Positions 25,414-35,334 of a DNA stretch of 47,380 nt are shown here, piece by piece. The notes under the pieces are model-generated. The model saw only the letters and a program-made list of their open reading frames with translations. It ran no database searches and had not been told where the DNA came from. The stretch lies in the NCBI GenBank assembly GCA_963784425.1, contig CAWARM010000001.1, positions 1-47,380 of the forward strand, given 5' to 3'. The stretch comes from SHZL01 sp963784425 (GTDB lineage Bacteria; Pseudomonadota; Gammaproteobacteria; Xanthomonadales; SZUA-36). How positions within the stretch are numbered: position 1 is the stretch's first letter; each line of letters opens with the position of its first letter. Position numbers and translations under genes: made by a program.

Positions 25414-28400
25414 ATGGCAAGGAACCCCGATTTGAGTTCAGCTGACATGACCAGACCCGATCCACAAGCGGCATCACCAAGGGGCGAGTTTCTGCTCAGC
25501 TTGCTCATGCTGACTGCGGCACTCGCGCTGCATCCCGTCCTGGCTGCGGCGGATAGCGCCGAGCACCTGGTGGTGATTTCAAATGCGGAAGTCGTTGGCA
25601 AGCTGGACGTGAAGCATGAGAACCACGCGGTGGAAATCGTCTACCGCGTGGACGACAACGGCCGCGGCCCAAAGGTCGATGAAAAACTCGAACTGGACGA
25701 ACACGGCAGGCCGCTGAGCTGGTCCATCCAGGGAACCTCGCTGTTCGGAGCGTCGCTTGATGAGGCTTACCAGTGGAAAAATGGCGTAGCGAGCTGGCAT
25801 AGCCAGGCCGATCAGGGCGAAGTTGCCGCGCCGCTACCCGGCATGTACATCGGCGGCGATGCCAGCCCGTGGAGTCTCGGCTTGTACGCCCGGGCATTGC
25901 TGGCGACCCCTGGCCAGCCGCTCGACGTGCTGCCTTCCGGGCGCATGAAACTGGAAACGCTGGAAACGCTGCAGCTCGGTGCGCCGGCGCAGCCCGTCAC
26001 GCTCTACCTGTTGTCCGGTATTCAGCTCGAACCGCAGCTTTTGGCTCTGGATGCATCCGGCGGCCTGTTCGCCAGCTTCGATGGTCGCAGCGGTCTGGTG
26101 CGAGCTGGATTTGAGGACACTTTACCCAGGCTGCAGGAGTGGAGCCGGGCGTTCGAGTTGAAGCGCCTGCAAGGGCTGCAGTCTGAGCTGGCGCACGATT
26201 TCGCGGTGCCGGTGCGGTACCGGAATGTGCGCGTGTTCGATCCGGTCGCAGGCCGGACCGGCGCACCGGTCTCGGTGGTCGTGCACGACGGGCGCATCCA
26301 GGCGATCGACATCGATCCGCTGGCGGGCGATCCGCAAACTGAGGCTATCGTCGAAGGCGAAGGTGGCACGCTCGTGGCTGGCTTGTATGACATGCACTCC
26401 CACACATCGATGGACACTGGCCTGTTCTACCTCGCTGCCGGCGTCACCTCCACGCGCGACATGGGCAATGACAATGCCATGTTGACCGAAATCCGCCGCG
26501 CCAGCACGGCCGGTGAGATTGCGGGTCCGCGCATCACCCCGGCCGGAATGATCGAAGCGCGCAGCCCGTACTCAGTCCGCCTGGGCATTGTTGCGGAGAC
26601 ACTGGATGAAGCGCTGGCCGCGGTCGACTGGTACGCCGAACACGGTTACCACGAAATCAAGACCTACAATTCCATGAACCCCGAATGGGTGGTTCCGCTG
26701 GTGGCGGAGGCGCGGCGGCTGGGGCTCGGCGTCACCGGCCACGTGCCGGCCTTCATGAATCCGGACGAGTTGATCATCGACGGTTATGACGCCATTGCCC
26801 ATATCAACCAACTCATGCTGGGCTGGCTGCTTGAGCCCGGTGAGGATACGCGGACGCCGCTGCGACTGACGGCGATGAAGCGCGCCGCAACGCTCGACCT
26901 GGACGACCCGAAAGTGAAACACACGGTGCAGCTGATGCAGGAGCACGGCACCTCGCTGGACACCACCGCGGTCATCCTGGAACGGCTGATGCTGAGCCGC
27001 GCAGGGCAAGTGCAGCCCGGTGACCTCGCCTATCTCTCACACGTGCCCATCGGCTATCAGCGCTATCGCAAGCGCACCTTTGTACCCCTGCCGGAGGCCG
27101 GCGACGACGCTGCCTACCGCGCTGCTTTCGCAACGCTGATGCGCGTCCTCAAGTTGCTGTACGACAACGACATCGGTTTGCTGATCGGCACCGATGACGC
27201 CACCGGCTTCACCGTGCACCGGGAAATGGAACTGTATGTTGAGGCTGGCGTTCCGGCTCCCGCCACGCTGGCCATCGCCACGCTTGGCGCGGCGAACTAC
27301 CTCGGCCAGCAGGATGAACTCGGCAGCATAACGCCGGGCAAGAAAGCAGATTTCCTGTTGGTGCCGGGTGATCCCGCCACTGACATCAGCGCCATTCGCC
27401 AGATCCGGCTGGTAAGCCGCGGCGGCACGATTTACTTCCCGGCAGAAATCTATCGCGCCATCGGCATCGAACCGTTTGCGCAGCCGGTGAAAATTAGCGC
27501 TCCAGGCGCGCCACCGGCCGGCCCGTCGTGGTTTGATCCCACCCGCGTGGATAATGCACCGGTCGCAGCCCCGGTACGGACCCGGCATGCCGGCGAGTAC
27601 AACGGCACCCGGCTCAAGTACGACGCCATTGCCGGCGAAATCGTGTTGTCCGGTGAGGATGGCCAGCCAGCGGCGACGATGTTCTCCACCGCATACGTCC
27701 GCACTGACAAGGGCGCGGCGCCCAATCGCCCGGTGCTGTTCCTGTTCAACGGCGGCCCGGGCGCCTCGTCCTCGCCGCTCCATCTCGGCATCGGCCCCAT
27801 GCGCCGTCCGCAGGATGACACGCAAGGTGACGCACTGGTACCCAACCCGGTTAGCCCGATCGACTCCGTCGACATGGTCTTCATCGATCCGGTGGGGACC
27901 GGCTACACGCGGCTGTTGCGCGACGGCGCCGGAGAACAGTTCTGGGGCATAGCGCCGGATGCAGATTCGGTGCTGCTGCTGATCCGGGGCTGGCTGGAAA
28001 GCAACGGCCGCACCGATTCGCCGGTTTTCATCATGGGCGAAAGCTATGGCGGGACCCGCGCCGTGGCCGTCGCGGCACAAGCGCAAGACGTGAAAATCGC
28101 GGGCCTGCTGTTATTGTCTCCGGCGCTGGATTTTTCCGCGAGCGAGCAGGTGATCGGCAACAACCTGCCCTACATGGCGCTGCTGCCCAGCATGGCGGCG
28201 ACTGCTGTCTACCACGGCGTGGTTGATGGCGCCGGCCGCAGTTACCTGGACGTTTTCAACCAGGCCGCCCAGTATGCGCAGTCCGAGTATGCGGCCGCGC
28301 TGTACCAGGGCAATACCATAGACCCGGATGTGAAGGCTGCCGTGGCCAGGCGCCTGTCGGAACTGACCGGCCTGCCGCAGGCATTCATCCAGGAAAGCAA

Positions 28401-28986
28401 TCTGCGCATCGACCAGGCCGAGTTCCGCGACCGTCTGTTGGCGCCCGGTGCAATGCGCATAGGCATGCTGGATGCGCGCGCCAAGGGTCCAATCGCCGAC
28501 TACAAGGACCAGCGGCCACCCGGCGACGATCCTTCCATGGGCGGCCCAGCATCGGCCGCAAAGGGCGGTGGCGGGCGCAGCACTGGAGAAGTGCTGGATG
28601 AATATTTCTCCGGACAACTGGATGTGCACATAGATCGTCCGTACCGCACACTGAACCTGGATCTCAATTCCAAGTGGGACTACGGCCAGAAAGGCCAACT
28701 CAAGACCTACTTCTCGGTAGCGCCGGAATTGCAGGAAGCCATGCAGAGTGATCCGGAGCTGCGCGTCTTCGTGGGCGGTGGCGTGTTCGACCTGGCTACG
28801 CCGATCATGGCAGCGCGCTACGTCACGAGCCAGATTGACGTTGCTCCCGATCGCTTCGTATTCGCCGGATTTGAGGGCGGGCATACCGTGTTCGAGCATG
28901 AAGCAAGCCGCATCGCCTTGTGCGATGACATCCGCGCATTTATCCGTGACACCCTCGCCCAGCCTCAGTCGGGCCAGGGCGAGTAA
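25414..28986 (+). CDS. Fusion: amidohydrolase plus S10 serine carboxypeptidase (S10 copy 2)
   Basis: A single open frame of 1190 residues joins two enzymes. A signal peptide is visible (LLSLLMLTAALALHPVLAAA, ending near residue 46; ATG at 25447 is an alternative start). After an N-terminal beta-rich region, the metal-dependent amidohydrolase runs from about 265 to 690: H328 and H330 in YDMHSHTSMD, GVTGHVPAF, AIAHINQL, LIGTDDATG and the C-terminal GSITPGKKADFLLVPGD. From about 720 the S10 domain follows: FLFNGGPGASSSPLHLG, S877 in GESYGGTRA, GGVFDLATP and EGGHTVFEHE. Both active sites look intact. The pair could deblock or open a cyclised or amide-modified peptide and then trim it. It is contiguous with the permease start. 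Confidence 0.87.
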   Translation: MARNPDLSSADMTRPDPQAASPRGEFLLSLLMLTAALALHPVLAAADSAEHLVVISNAEVVGKLDVKHENHAVEIVYRVDDNGRGPKVDEKLELDEHGRPLSWSIQGTSLFGASLDEAYQWKNGVASWHSQADQGEVAAPLPGMYIGGDASPWSLGLYARALLATPGQPLDVLPSGRMKLETLETLQLGAPAQPVTLYLLSGIQLEPQLLALDASGGLFASFDGRSGLVRAGFEDTLPRLQEWSRAFELKRLQGLQSELAHDFAVPVRYRNVRVFDPVAGRTGAPVSVVVHDGRIQAIDIDPLAGDPQTEAIVEGEGGTLVAGLYDMHSHTSMDTGLFYLAAGVTSTRDMGNDNAMLTEIRRASTAGEIAGPRITPAGMIEARSPYSVRLGIVAETLDEALAAVDWYAEHGYHEIKTYNSMNPEWVVPLVAEARRLGLGVTGHVPAFMNPDELIIDGYDAIAHINQLMLGWLLEPGEDTRTPLRLTAMKRAATLDLDDPKVKHTVQLMQEHGTSLDTTAVILERLMLSRAGQVQPGDLAYLSHVPIGYQRYRKRTFVPLPEAGDDAAYRAAFATLMRVLKLLYDNDIGLLIGTDDATGFTVHREMELYVEAGVPAPATLAIATLGAANYLGQQDELGSITPGKKADFLLVPGDPATDISAIRQIRLVSRGGTIYFPAEIYRAIGIEPFAQPVKISAPGAPPAGPSWFDPTRVDNAPVAAPVRTRHAGEYNGTRLKYDAIAGEIVLSGEDGQPAATMFSTAYVRTDKGAAPNRPVLFLFNGGPGASSSPLHLGIGPMRRPQDDTQGDALVPNPVSPIDSVDMVFIDPVGTGYTRLLRDGAGEQFWGIAPDADSVLLLIRGWLESNGRTDSPVFIMGESYGGTRAVAVAAQAQDVKIAGLLLLSPALDFSASEQVIGNNLPYMALLPSMAATAVYHGVVDGAGRSYLDVFNQAAQYAQSEYAAALYQGNTIDPDVKAAVARRLSELTGLPQAFIQESNLRIDQAEFRDRLLAPGAMRIGMLDARAKGPIADYKDQRPPGDDPSMGGPASAAKGGGGRSTGEVLDEYFSGQLDVHIDRPYRTLNLDLNSKWDYGQKGQLKTYFSVAPELQEAMQSDPELRVFVGGGVFDLATPIMAARYVTSQIDVAPDRFVFAGFEGGHTVFEHEASRIALCDDIRAFIRDTLAQPQSGQGE

Positions 28987-30357
28987 GTGTCACCGGTGCC
29001 AACAAGCGGCAATGGCATCGGCAGCGCCAACCCGGCGGCATCGCAGCAATCCGCACTGAAGCAGGGCGTGTCCTTGTGGGGTATCGTCGCGCTGGGCGCC
29101 GGCACTGCAATCGGCGTGGCGATTTTTTCCATCCTGGCACCGGGCGCAAAGCTGGCCGGTCCCGCCCTGCTTCTGTCCATGCTGATCGCGGTAGTGCCCA
29201 TGGTCCTGTTCGCGGTGACCTACGCTTTCATGGGCTCGGCGGCACCGGTATCGGGCGCGTCCTACGAGTGGTCGCGCCGCTTCATCCACCCGTTCGTCGG
29301 CTTCATCATCGGCTGGCTGCGCATCGCTGGCAGCACGTCGGCACTGGTGCTCTACGCTTTTGTGCTGGTGCAGTACTGGTCGATGGTCATCGACCTGCCG
29401 GTCAAGCCTGCCATGTTCGCCGTCTTGTTCCTGTTTTACGTAATGAACACATTGGGCGTGTCGGTGGTGGCGCGCGGACAATCGCTGATGATGTTTGTAC
29501 TGATGGCTACCTGCGTCGTGCTGGTCATCTCGGCGTTTTCGAAAGGTGATGCCGGCAACTTTACCCCGATGCTGACGCACGGCTGGAGCGGCACGTTTGC
29601 CGCGGTGGCGCTGATGGTATCCCTGTTCCTCGGCATCGAGACCGCGACCGAAGTTGGCGAGGAAGTGACGGACGCGCGGCGCACCCTGCCGTTGGGCATT
29701 GGCCTTGCGATCACCGTTACGGCCGCATTTTACTTCGCGGTCGCGGCAGCCGCAGTCGCGGTGCTCGGGGCCGGACCCCTCGGCGAAAGTGAAGCGCCAT
29801 TGCTGGACATGGCGAAAGTGACGCTCGGCAAGTTTGGCCAGCCATTGATACTGATCGGTGCGACAGTGGCCATCGGCACTTCGCTGAACGCCATTGCCCT
29901 GATTTTTTCCCGCTCCCTGTTCGCAATGGGGCGCAGCGGCGTGTTGCCCGAAGCGCTGGCGCGGGTTCACCCCCGCTGGGGTACGCCTTATGTAGCCACC
30001 ACGGTGGTATTCCTGCTGTGTGCGCTGGGCTTGCTGATGCCGATGAACCTGGTGTTTCTGTTCCTGGCGGTAAACATCCCGACCTTGCTGAAGTATGGAG
30101 CGACCAGCTATGCCGCGACACGCGTCATCCGTCATCACCGCGCCATCTACGACGCTGCCGGGTTCAAGCTGGAGCCAGTGGCCATGCAAGCATGGGCCTG
30201 GGCAGGCGTCGTGTGCGCGCTGGCGATCATCGCACTGGGCCTGAGCGCTGACTGGCGGCCGTACGCGGTGCTTGGCGGCTGGTTCGTGCTCGGGCTGGTG
30301 TACTACGCGGCCCGCCACCGCCATACCGATGCCGCAGCATCCCGGAGTGCAGCATGA
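28987..30357 (+). CDS. APC family amino acid permease
   Basis: The 456-residue protein starts with GTG directly after the stop of the fusion gene, so translation is probably coupled. About 12 hydrophobic helices are present. The first contains LWGIVALGAGTAIGVAIFSIL, the glycine-rich unwound helix typical of the APC superfamily where the substrate amino group binds. GSAAPVSGASYEWSRRF and the ETATEVGEEVTDARRTLP loop also fit the family. It is the expected inner-membrane route for amino acids released in the periplasm by the neighbouring peptidases. The exact substrate is unknown. Its end overlaps the next gene by four bases. Confidence 0.88.
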   Translation: MSPVPTSGNGIGSANPAASQQSALKQGVSLWGIVALGAGTAIGVAIFSILAPGAKLAGPALLLSMLIAVVPMVLFAVTYAFMGSAAPVSGASYEWSRRFIHPFVGFIIGWLRIAGSTSALVLYAFVLVQYWSMVIDLPVKPAMFAVLFLFYVMNTLGVSVVARGQSLMMFVLMATCVVLVISAFSKGDAGNFTPMLTHGWSGTFAAVALMVSLFLGIETATEVGEEVTDARRTLPLGIGLAITVTAAFYFAVAAAAVAVLGAGPLGESEAPLLDMAKVTLGKFGQPLILIGATVAIGTSLNAIALIFSRSLFAMGRSGVLPEALARVHPRWGTPYVATTVVFLLCALGLLMPMNLVFLFLAVNIPTLLKYGATSYAATRVIRHHRAIYDAAGFKLEPVAMQAWAWAGVVCALAIIALGLSADWRPYAVLGGWFVLGLVYYAARHRHTDAAASRSAA

Positions 30358-32117
30358 ATCGTCCACAGATTTCGCGAACAATGCGTCGCAGCGGCATCGT
30401 CGTGATTGCCATTGCGACGCTCCTGGCTGGCGTCCCGGCCCTGGCACAGGAGTCGCCGCCTCCGTTACCGGTGCTTGAAATTACCCTGGCACCTGGTGGC
30501 ATCAAGGCCGATGGTGATCCAGCCTGGATAGATGTTTCCACCCGCATCACCGGTATGACCTGGAAGGCGGACGAGCCTTTTCTGCGCATCCCGGTCAAGT
30601 TCGCCGGGGTGCCGGCCGTTGCTTATCGCATTGCGGACCTGGACGTGCGCGATGACAGCGGCGCGATCAGCCTGCGTGAATCCATGGACGACCCCGATGC
30701 CGGCGGATTCCTGTATTTCCGGCGCTGGTCAACCGGGCGCGACGTCAACGCGGACGTCACTCTGAACTATCGTGCGCCGATTGAACTGATGATCCCGAAG
30801 CTCGGCTCCGGACCGCCTTTCGACCTGCGCGCAGCCGGCGGCGGCTTCAGCGGCGCCGGCAACACCTTCCTGGTGCTGCCGGATACGGAGCGGCCATTCC
30901 GCATAGACATTCACTGGCGGCTGGACGCGCTGGCGCCCGGCTCCCTGGCTGTTTCAAGTTTCGGCCAGAGTGAAACGAGTTCGCCAGGACCGGTGGACCG
31001 CCTGGTTGCCAGCTACTTCATGGCTGGGCCCCTCGGCCGCTACCCCGCAGAAGGCAGCGATTCCGGATTTACCGGCTACTGGATCGGCATGCCGCGGTTT
31101 GACGCCCACGATTTGCTGCAGTGGTCCGAACGGGCGTATCAAGCCATCGTTGGTTTCTTCGGTGATTCGGACCCGCCTTCGTTCCGCCTGCTGATGCGCG
31201 GCAATCCCTACCAGGGTGGCGGCGGCGCAGCCTTGATGAGTTCCTTCCTGATGTCATACCCGGACACCGAAGACGATGGCCTGGGCCTGCGCGAAACCGT
31301 CGCCCATGAAACCGTGCACAACTGGGTCACCTCCATCGAAGGCGATCCGCCGGGCAGCACTTCGTGGTTCTCCGAAGGAATGACCGTGGCCTATACCCGC
31401 AAGATATTGTTGCTGAGTGGCCTGTTCACGCCCGCGGAGTTCCTCGACAGTGTCAATAACACGGCGCTTGGTTACTACACCAACGCAGTGAACACCATGC
31501 CCAACAACGAAATTGCCGCGAAGTTCTGGAGCGATACGCGTGTGCGCAGCCTGCCCTATGCCCGCGGGTCGCTGTACTTCGCTGCGGTTGACGCGAGTAT
31601 CCGCGAGCATTCCGGCGGGAGCCGGTCGCTGGATGATCTGCTGCGCGCCTTTGTGGCCAGGCAAAAAGCCGGAGAATCGGTCACAGCGGAAACCTGGCGT
31701 GAGCTGGTCACGGCCGAACTCGGGGCGGAAGCCGGTACCGCGCTGGACGAGATGCTGGCTGGCGAGCTGATCGTACCGCCATCGGGTGCATTCGGCCCCT
31801 GCTTCGAGCGCCATGAGACCGAACTGCGACGCTTCGAGCTCGGCTTTGACCGCGAAAGCCTGGTCACCGAACCCCGCATTGTCACCGGGCTGGTAAACGG
31901 TTCCGCCGCAGCCACTGCGGGACTCGAAAATGGCGACCAGCTTCTGCATCCAGTGGCCTTGGAAGAGGCGCAGTCCGACCCGGATCTCGAGCTGCAGTTG
32001 CAGGTGCTCCGTGGCGATCGCGAGCTGACGATCGAATACCTGCCGCGCGGCGAGACCGTCACGGGCTGGCTCTGGACGCGAGTTGCAAACGTCCCGGATT
32101 CCCAATGCGCTTACTGA
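30354..32117 (+). CDS. Exported M1/M61-like gluzincin peptidase with PDZ-like C-terminus (gluzincin copy 1)
   Basis: The 587-residue protein has a signal peptide (MRRSGIVVIAIATLLAGVPALA within the first 31 residues). The zinc site is complete: H318, E319 and H322 in HETVHNW, then exactly 18 residues to E341 in WFSEGMTVAY, the HExxH-18-E pattern of M1/M61 peptidases. The C-terminal part (LVNGSAAATAGLENGDQLL) looks like a PDZ domain, which is typical of M61 glycyl aminopeptidases, so M61 is the better fit. It should be periplasmic and trim peptides from the N-terminus, opposite in polarity to the S10 enzymes. It overlaps the permease gene by four bases. Confidence 0.8.
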   Translation: MNRPQISRTMRRSGIVVIAIATLLAGVPALAQESPPPLPVLEITLAPGGIKADGDPAWIDVSTRITGMTWKADEPFLRIPVKFAGVPAVAYRIADLDVRDDSGAISLRESMDDPDAGGFLYFRRWSTGRDVNADVTLNYRAPIELMIPKLGSGPPFDLRAAGGGFSGAGNTFLVLPDTERPFRIDIHWRLDALAPGSLAVSSFGQSETSSPGPVDRLVASYFMAGPLGRYPAEGSDSGFTGYWIGMPRFDAHDLLQWSERAYQAIVGFFGDSDPPSFRLLMRGNPYQGGGGAALMSSFLMSYPDTEDDGLGLRETVAHETVHNWVTSIEGDPPGSTSWFSEGMTVAYTRKILLLSGLFTPAEFLDSVNNTALGYYTNAVNTMPNNEIAAKFWSDTRVRSLPYARGSLYFAAVDASIREHSGGSRSLDDLLRAFVARQKAGESVTAETWRELVTAELGAEAGTALDEMLAGELIVPPSGAFGPCFERHETELRRFELGFDRESLVTEPRIVTGLVNGSAAATAGLENGDQLLHPVALEEAQSDPDLELQLQVLRGDRELTIEYLPRGETVTGWLWTRVANVPDSQCAY

Positions 32118-32131
32118 TGAGAGACACACAC

Positions 32132-33700
32132 ATGAAGCGATCTGCATTCGCCGTGCACAGGGCGCAAAGCTCGGCCAGGGTCCTGGCCATCGTGATGGGC
32201 ATGGCGCTGTGCATGATCGGCGTCGCCCCGCTGGCGGCCCAACCTTCTGCTGATCCTGCCGCAGAAGCAACCGCGGACGATCAGTCCCTGCCGGCACGCA
32301 GTTTCGAATCCAGCGGACAAGCGCAGATCGGCGGCGAGCGCGTGCACTACCGCGCGCTGGTCGAAGAGACCTTTGTGACCGATGGCGCGGGGCAGCGCAC
32401 CGCCAGCCTCATATCGACCAGTTACCTGCGGCAGGATGTCGGCAAGAAGGTGCGCCCGGTGGTGTTTGTCTTTAACGGCGGGCCAGGGTCGGCTGGCCTG
32501 TGGTTGCAGATGGGCCTGGTGGGACCGCGCCGGGTGGACTTCGATGACGACGTCCATCCGCCTACGGTGCCGCCGTTCCGCCTGGCCGACAATGCCGAGA
32601 GCATTCTCAACCTGGCCGACGTGGTGATTTTCGATCCGCCGGGAACGGGTTACAGCCGCGTGCTGGCCGCGGGCAAGCCGGACGATTTCTTCGGCACCCA
32701 GCAGGATGCAAAGATGGCGGTCAATTTCATCCGCGATTGGGTGCAGCGCCACGACCGCTGGAACTCGCCGCGCTTCCTGCTGGGCGAAAGCTACGGCACG
32801 ATTCGCGCCGCCGTGGTGGCCAAGCTTGCGACCGGCGGGCCCTTTGGGAGCGGCAGCATGGACGCGATCACGCTCAACGGCGTTATCCTGCTGGGGCAAG
32901 CCATGAACAGTGGCAGCGATGAAATCGCCTTCGCCACTGACCTGCCCTCGTTTGCCGCGACCGCGTGGTATCACGGCAAAGTAGATCGTGCGGATCGCAC
33001 GCTCGAGCAGCACGTGATGGATGCCAGTCAATTCGCTGCCGGCGAGTACATCCAGGCTTTGTTCGACGGTTCCCGCCTTGGCCTTGAGCAGAAGCAACAG
33101 TTGGCAGACCACATTGCCAGGCTGATCGGTTTGCCCGCCGCGCTGGTAATGGAAAACAACCTACGGGTGTCGGCCACTGTGTTTGCGAACAGCCTGCTGG
33201 CCGCGCAGGGTCAACAGGTTGGGAAGTACGATGCCCGCTTCGCGCTGCCCCTGGCGTCCAGCGGCAATGACCCGGTGGCGGATGATCCGGCCATGGGTCA
33301 ATACGTTCCGGCCTTTGTTGCCGCGCTCAACATGCACCTGCGCGACGAGGTCGGCGTGGACATCGAAGAATCTTACCTGCCCATCGAGTTCCACAAGGTC
33401 AACGGGCGCTGGGATTACGGCTCAGGCCCGGGAATCTACGTTCCGGTTGATCATGCCGAGGACCTGGCCATCGCGATGCGCCGCAATCCGTCCCTGCAAC
33501 TGTTCGTCGGCACCGGCTATTACGACCTTGTCACCACCGCGGGCTCTGCCGAATACACCATCGCCCACGCGGATTTTCCCGCTGATCGCGTAACGTTGCG
33601 CAATTACGAATCCGGCCATATGCCTTACCTCGGCAGCAAGAGCCGTGAGGCATTGGCGCGTGATCTGCGGCAATTCATCGCCGATGCATCACAGCCGTGA
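32132..33700 (+). CDS. Exported S10 family serine carboxypeptidase-like protein (S10 copy 3)
   Basis: The 522-residue product starts at the ATG at 32132, which puts the signal peptide (ARVLAIVMGMALCMIGVAPLAAQ) in the usual place; an in-frame ATG at 32105 would overlap the preceding gene. S10 hallmarks are VFVFNGGPGSAGLWLQMGLVGPRRV, S220 in GESYGTIRAAV, TGYYDLVTT (Asp) and ESGHMPYLGSK (His). A complete triad predicts an active carboxypeptidase in the periplasm. It is the second half of a gluzincin-S10 gene pair that is repeated immediately downstream, and its stop overlaps the next ATG. Confidence 0.88.
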   Translation: MKRSAFAVHRAQSSARVLAIVMGMALCMIGVAPLAAQPSADPAAEATADDQSLPARSFESSGQAQIGGERVHYRALVEETFVTDGAGQRTASLISTSYLRQDVGKKVRPVVFVFNGGPGSAGLWLQMGLVGPRRVDFDDDVHPPTVPPFRLADNAESILNLADVVIFDPPGTGYSRVLAAGKPDDFFGTQQDAKMAVNFIRDWVQRHDRWNSPRFLLGESYGTIRAAVVAKLATGGPFGSGSMDAITLNGVILLGQAMNSGSDEIAFATDLPSFAATAWYHGKVDRADRTLEQHVMDASQFAAGEYIQALFDGSRLGLEQKQQLADHIARLIGLPAALVMENNLRVSATVFANSLLAAQGQQVGKYDARFALPLASSGNDPVADDPAMGQYVPAFVAALNMHLRDEVGVDIEESYLPIEFHKVNGRWDYGSGPGIYVPVDHAEDLAIAMRRNPSLQLFVGTGYYDLVTTAGSAEYTIAHADFPADRVTLRNYESGHMPYLGSKSREALARDLRQFIADASQP

Positions 33701-35334
33701 TGGGCCGGCTTTTACCGACGCATCGACCTGTGCAGCCGTCCTGGCCGGCCTTCCGGCAAACACTCTTTTTGCTCACCGCGACACTGGGCGCTTTGGCCGG
33801 CTGTGCCAGTCATTCCCCCTTGCCGGAAATCGGCGCCTCTGAACCGCCAAGGTTCGAAGCCGTGCTGAAACCCCGCGTGGGCGAGAACGGCGAGGTCACT
33901 GCCATCGAGGTGGATTCTGTCGTCTATGGCGCGCTGGCTGCTGACGCGACCCAGTTCAGCCTAACCGCACCGGTGGTTTATGCCGGCGCCTGGGGCATCG
34001 CGGACCGGGTCAAAGACCTCGTCGTCACCGACGGCCACGGCAAGGTGGCGCTGGTATTCGAGGACGACCCCTCCAATCCGGGTGGCTTTCCGTATTTCCG
34101 TCACTGGAAAGCGCAGCGTGCGGTGACATTTCCACTACGCGTGTCCTATCACGTGGAGGTGGAACCACGGACCGAGCGCCGTGGACCGCCGTTCAACATA
34201 AAGCCCTCGAAGGGTGGGGTGAGCGGCGGCGGCTCGGCCTTCCTGGTGATACCGGAGAACGCCACGGCCAATCTTTCGCGTATTCGCTGGGATCTCAGTG
34301 AGTTCGCTGCCGGCGCCTCCGCCATCAGCTCGTGGGGCGAAGGCGAATTCGAACTGCCCGGCCCGCCTGCCGAGCTGTGGCCGGGCTGGTACATGGCGGG
34401 CCCGCTGGGGCGCTACCCGGCAAGCGGCGACGACGCTGGATTCAGCGCTGCTTGGCTCGGTGATTTCCCGTTCGACCCCACGAGCGAAATGCAGTTCGTC
34501 GGCCGGGGCTACGCCTGGCTGGGCGACTTCTTCGACTACCTCTCGCCGCCACCGCGGTTTCGCGTGTTCATGCGCATAATCGACTCGCCGCAAAAGCGGT
34601 TTTCGGGCACGGAGCTGGGCAGTTCCTTCATGCTGTCGGGCAGCCCGAACAGCGGCGAGGAAACCAGGGGTGCGCCGCCGCGTTCGACGTTTTTCCATGA
34701 GATGATCCATATGTGGGTGGGAGAAGTGGAAGGGCCTATGGGTATTTCCAGCTGGTTCAGCGAGGGGCTGACCAGCTATTACACCCTGGTTCTGCCGCTG
34801 CGCGGCGGGTTCGAAACCGTCGAGGAATACGCTGAGGAAATCGACAAGTTGACCAAGATCTACTACACCAGCCCCGCACTGGCGATGTCGGCCCAGGCAA
34901 TTGCCGACGTCGGCTTCGGCAATGAAGACATTCGCAACACGCCCTATACCCGCGGCACGATGTATTTCGCCGACCTCGATGCGCGCATCCGGGAGAAGTC
35001 GGGCGGTACCCGCAGCCTTGACGACCTGATGCGCGAAATCTTCCGTCGCCGGCAATCCGAAACAGGCTACACCTTCGATCCCGATGCATGGGTCGAGGCC
35101 ATCACAGCGGAGATGGGGCCGCAAGTTGCCGATGAATTCAGGGTGCGCATCATGGACGGCGAACCCATTGTTCCGGTTTCAGACGCCTTTGGTCCCTGCT
35201 TCCAACGCGAATCAACCAGCTACATCGTGGAAGACCTTCAGGTTCCGGATGACAGGGTTTCGGGTCAAAGGGTTCCTGGTTACCAATGGGTGCGCAAGCC
35301 AGGCATACCGGACGGGCAATGCGCGCGCAAATGA
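33697..35334 (+). CDS. M1/M61-like gluzincin peptidase, probable lipoprotein (gluzincin copy 2)
   Basis: The 545-residue product resembles gluzincin copy 1 through most of its length, for example MAGPLGRYPASGDDAGFSA against the equivalent MAGPLGRYPAEGSDSGFTG. The N-terminus has a lipobox LAGC near residue 32, so it is probably membrane-anchored, unlike copy 1. The zinc site is H334, E335 and H338 in HEMIHMW with E356 in WFSEGLTSYY; the spacing is 17 residues, one shorter than usual. The PDZ-like tail of copy 1 is absent. It overlaps the genes on both sides by four bases and probably acts in the periplasm on the same peptide pool. Confidence 0.78.
   Translation: MMGRLLPTHRPVQPSWPAFRQTLFLLTATLGALAGCASHSPLPEIGASEPPRFEAVLKPRVGENGEVTAIEVDSVVYGALAADATQFSLTAPVVYAGAWGIADRVKDLVVTDGHGKVALVFEDDPSNPGGFPYFRHWKAQRAVTFPLRVSYHVEVEPRTERRGPPFNIKPSKGGVSGGGSAFLVIPENATANLSRIRWDLSEFAAGASAISSWGEGEFELPGPPAELWPGWYMAGPLGRYPASGDDAGFSAAWLGDFPFDPTSEMQFVGRGYAWLGDFFDYLSPPPRFRVFMRIIDSPQKRFSGTELGSSFMLSGSPNSGEETRGAPPRSTFFHEMIHMWVGEVEGPMGISSWFSEGLTSYYTLVLPLRGGFETVEEYAEEIDKLTKIYYTSPALAMSAQAIADVGFGNEDIRNTPYTRGTMYFADLDARIREKSGGTRSLDDLMREIFRRRQSETGYTFDPDAWVEAITAEMGPQVADEFRVRIMDGEPIVPVSDAFGPCFQRESTSYIVEDLQVPDDRVSGQRVPGYQWVRKPGIPDGQCARK

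Noticed and set aside
28990..30447. A 485-codon open frame on the minus strand opposite the APC permease
   Set aside because: Its product is rich in His, Gln, Arg and Ala with no recognisable motif, and it lies fully antisense to a clear 12-helix permease. Similar long antisense frames at 22178-23338, 27037-28086, 31254-32297 and 32111-33112 are shadows of GC-rich codon bias.
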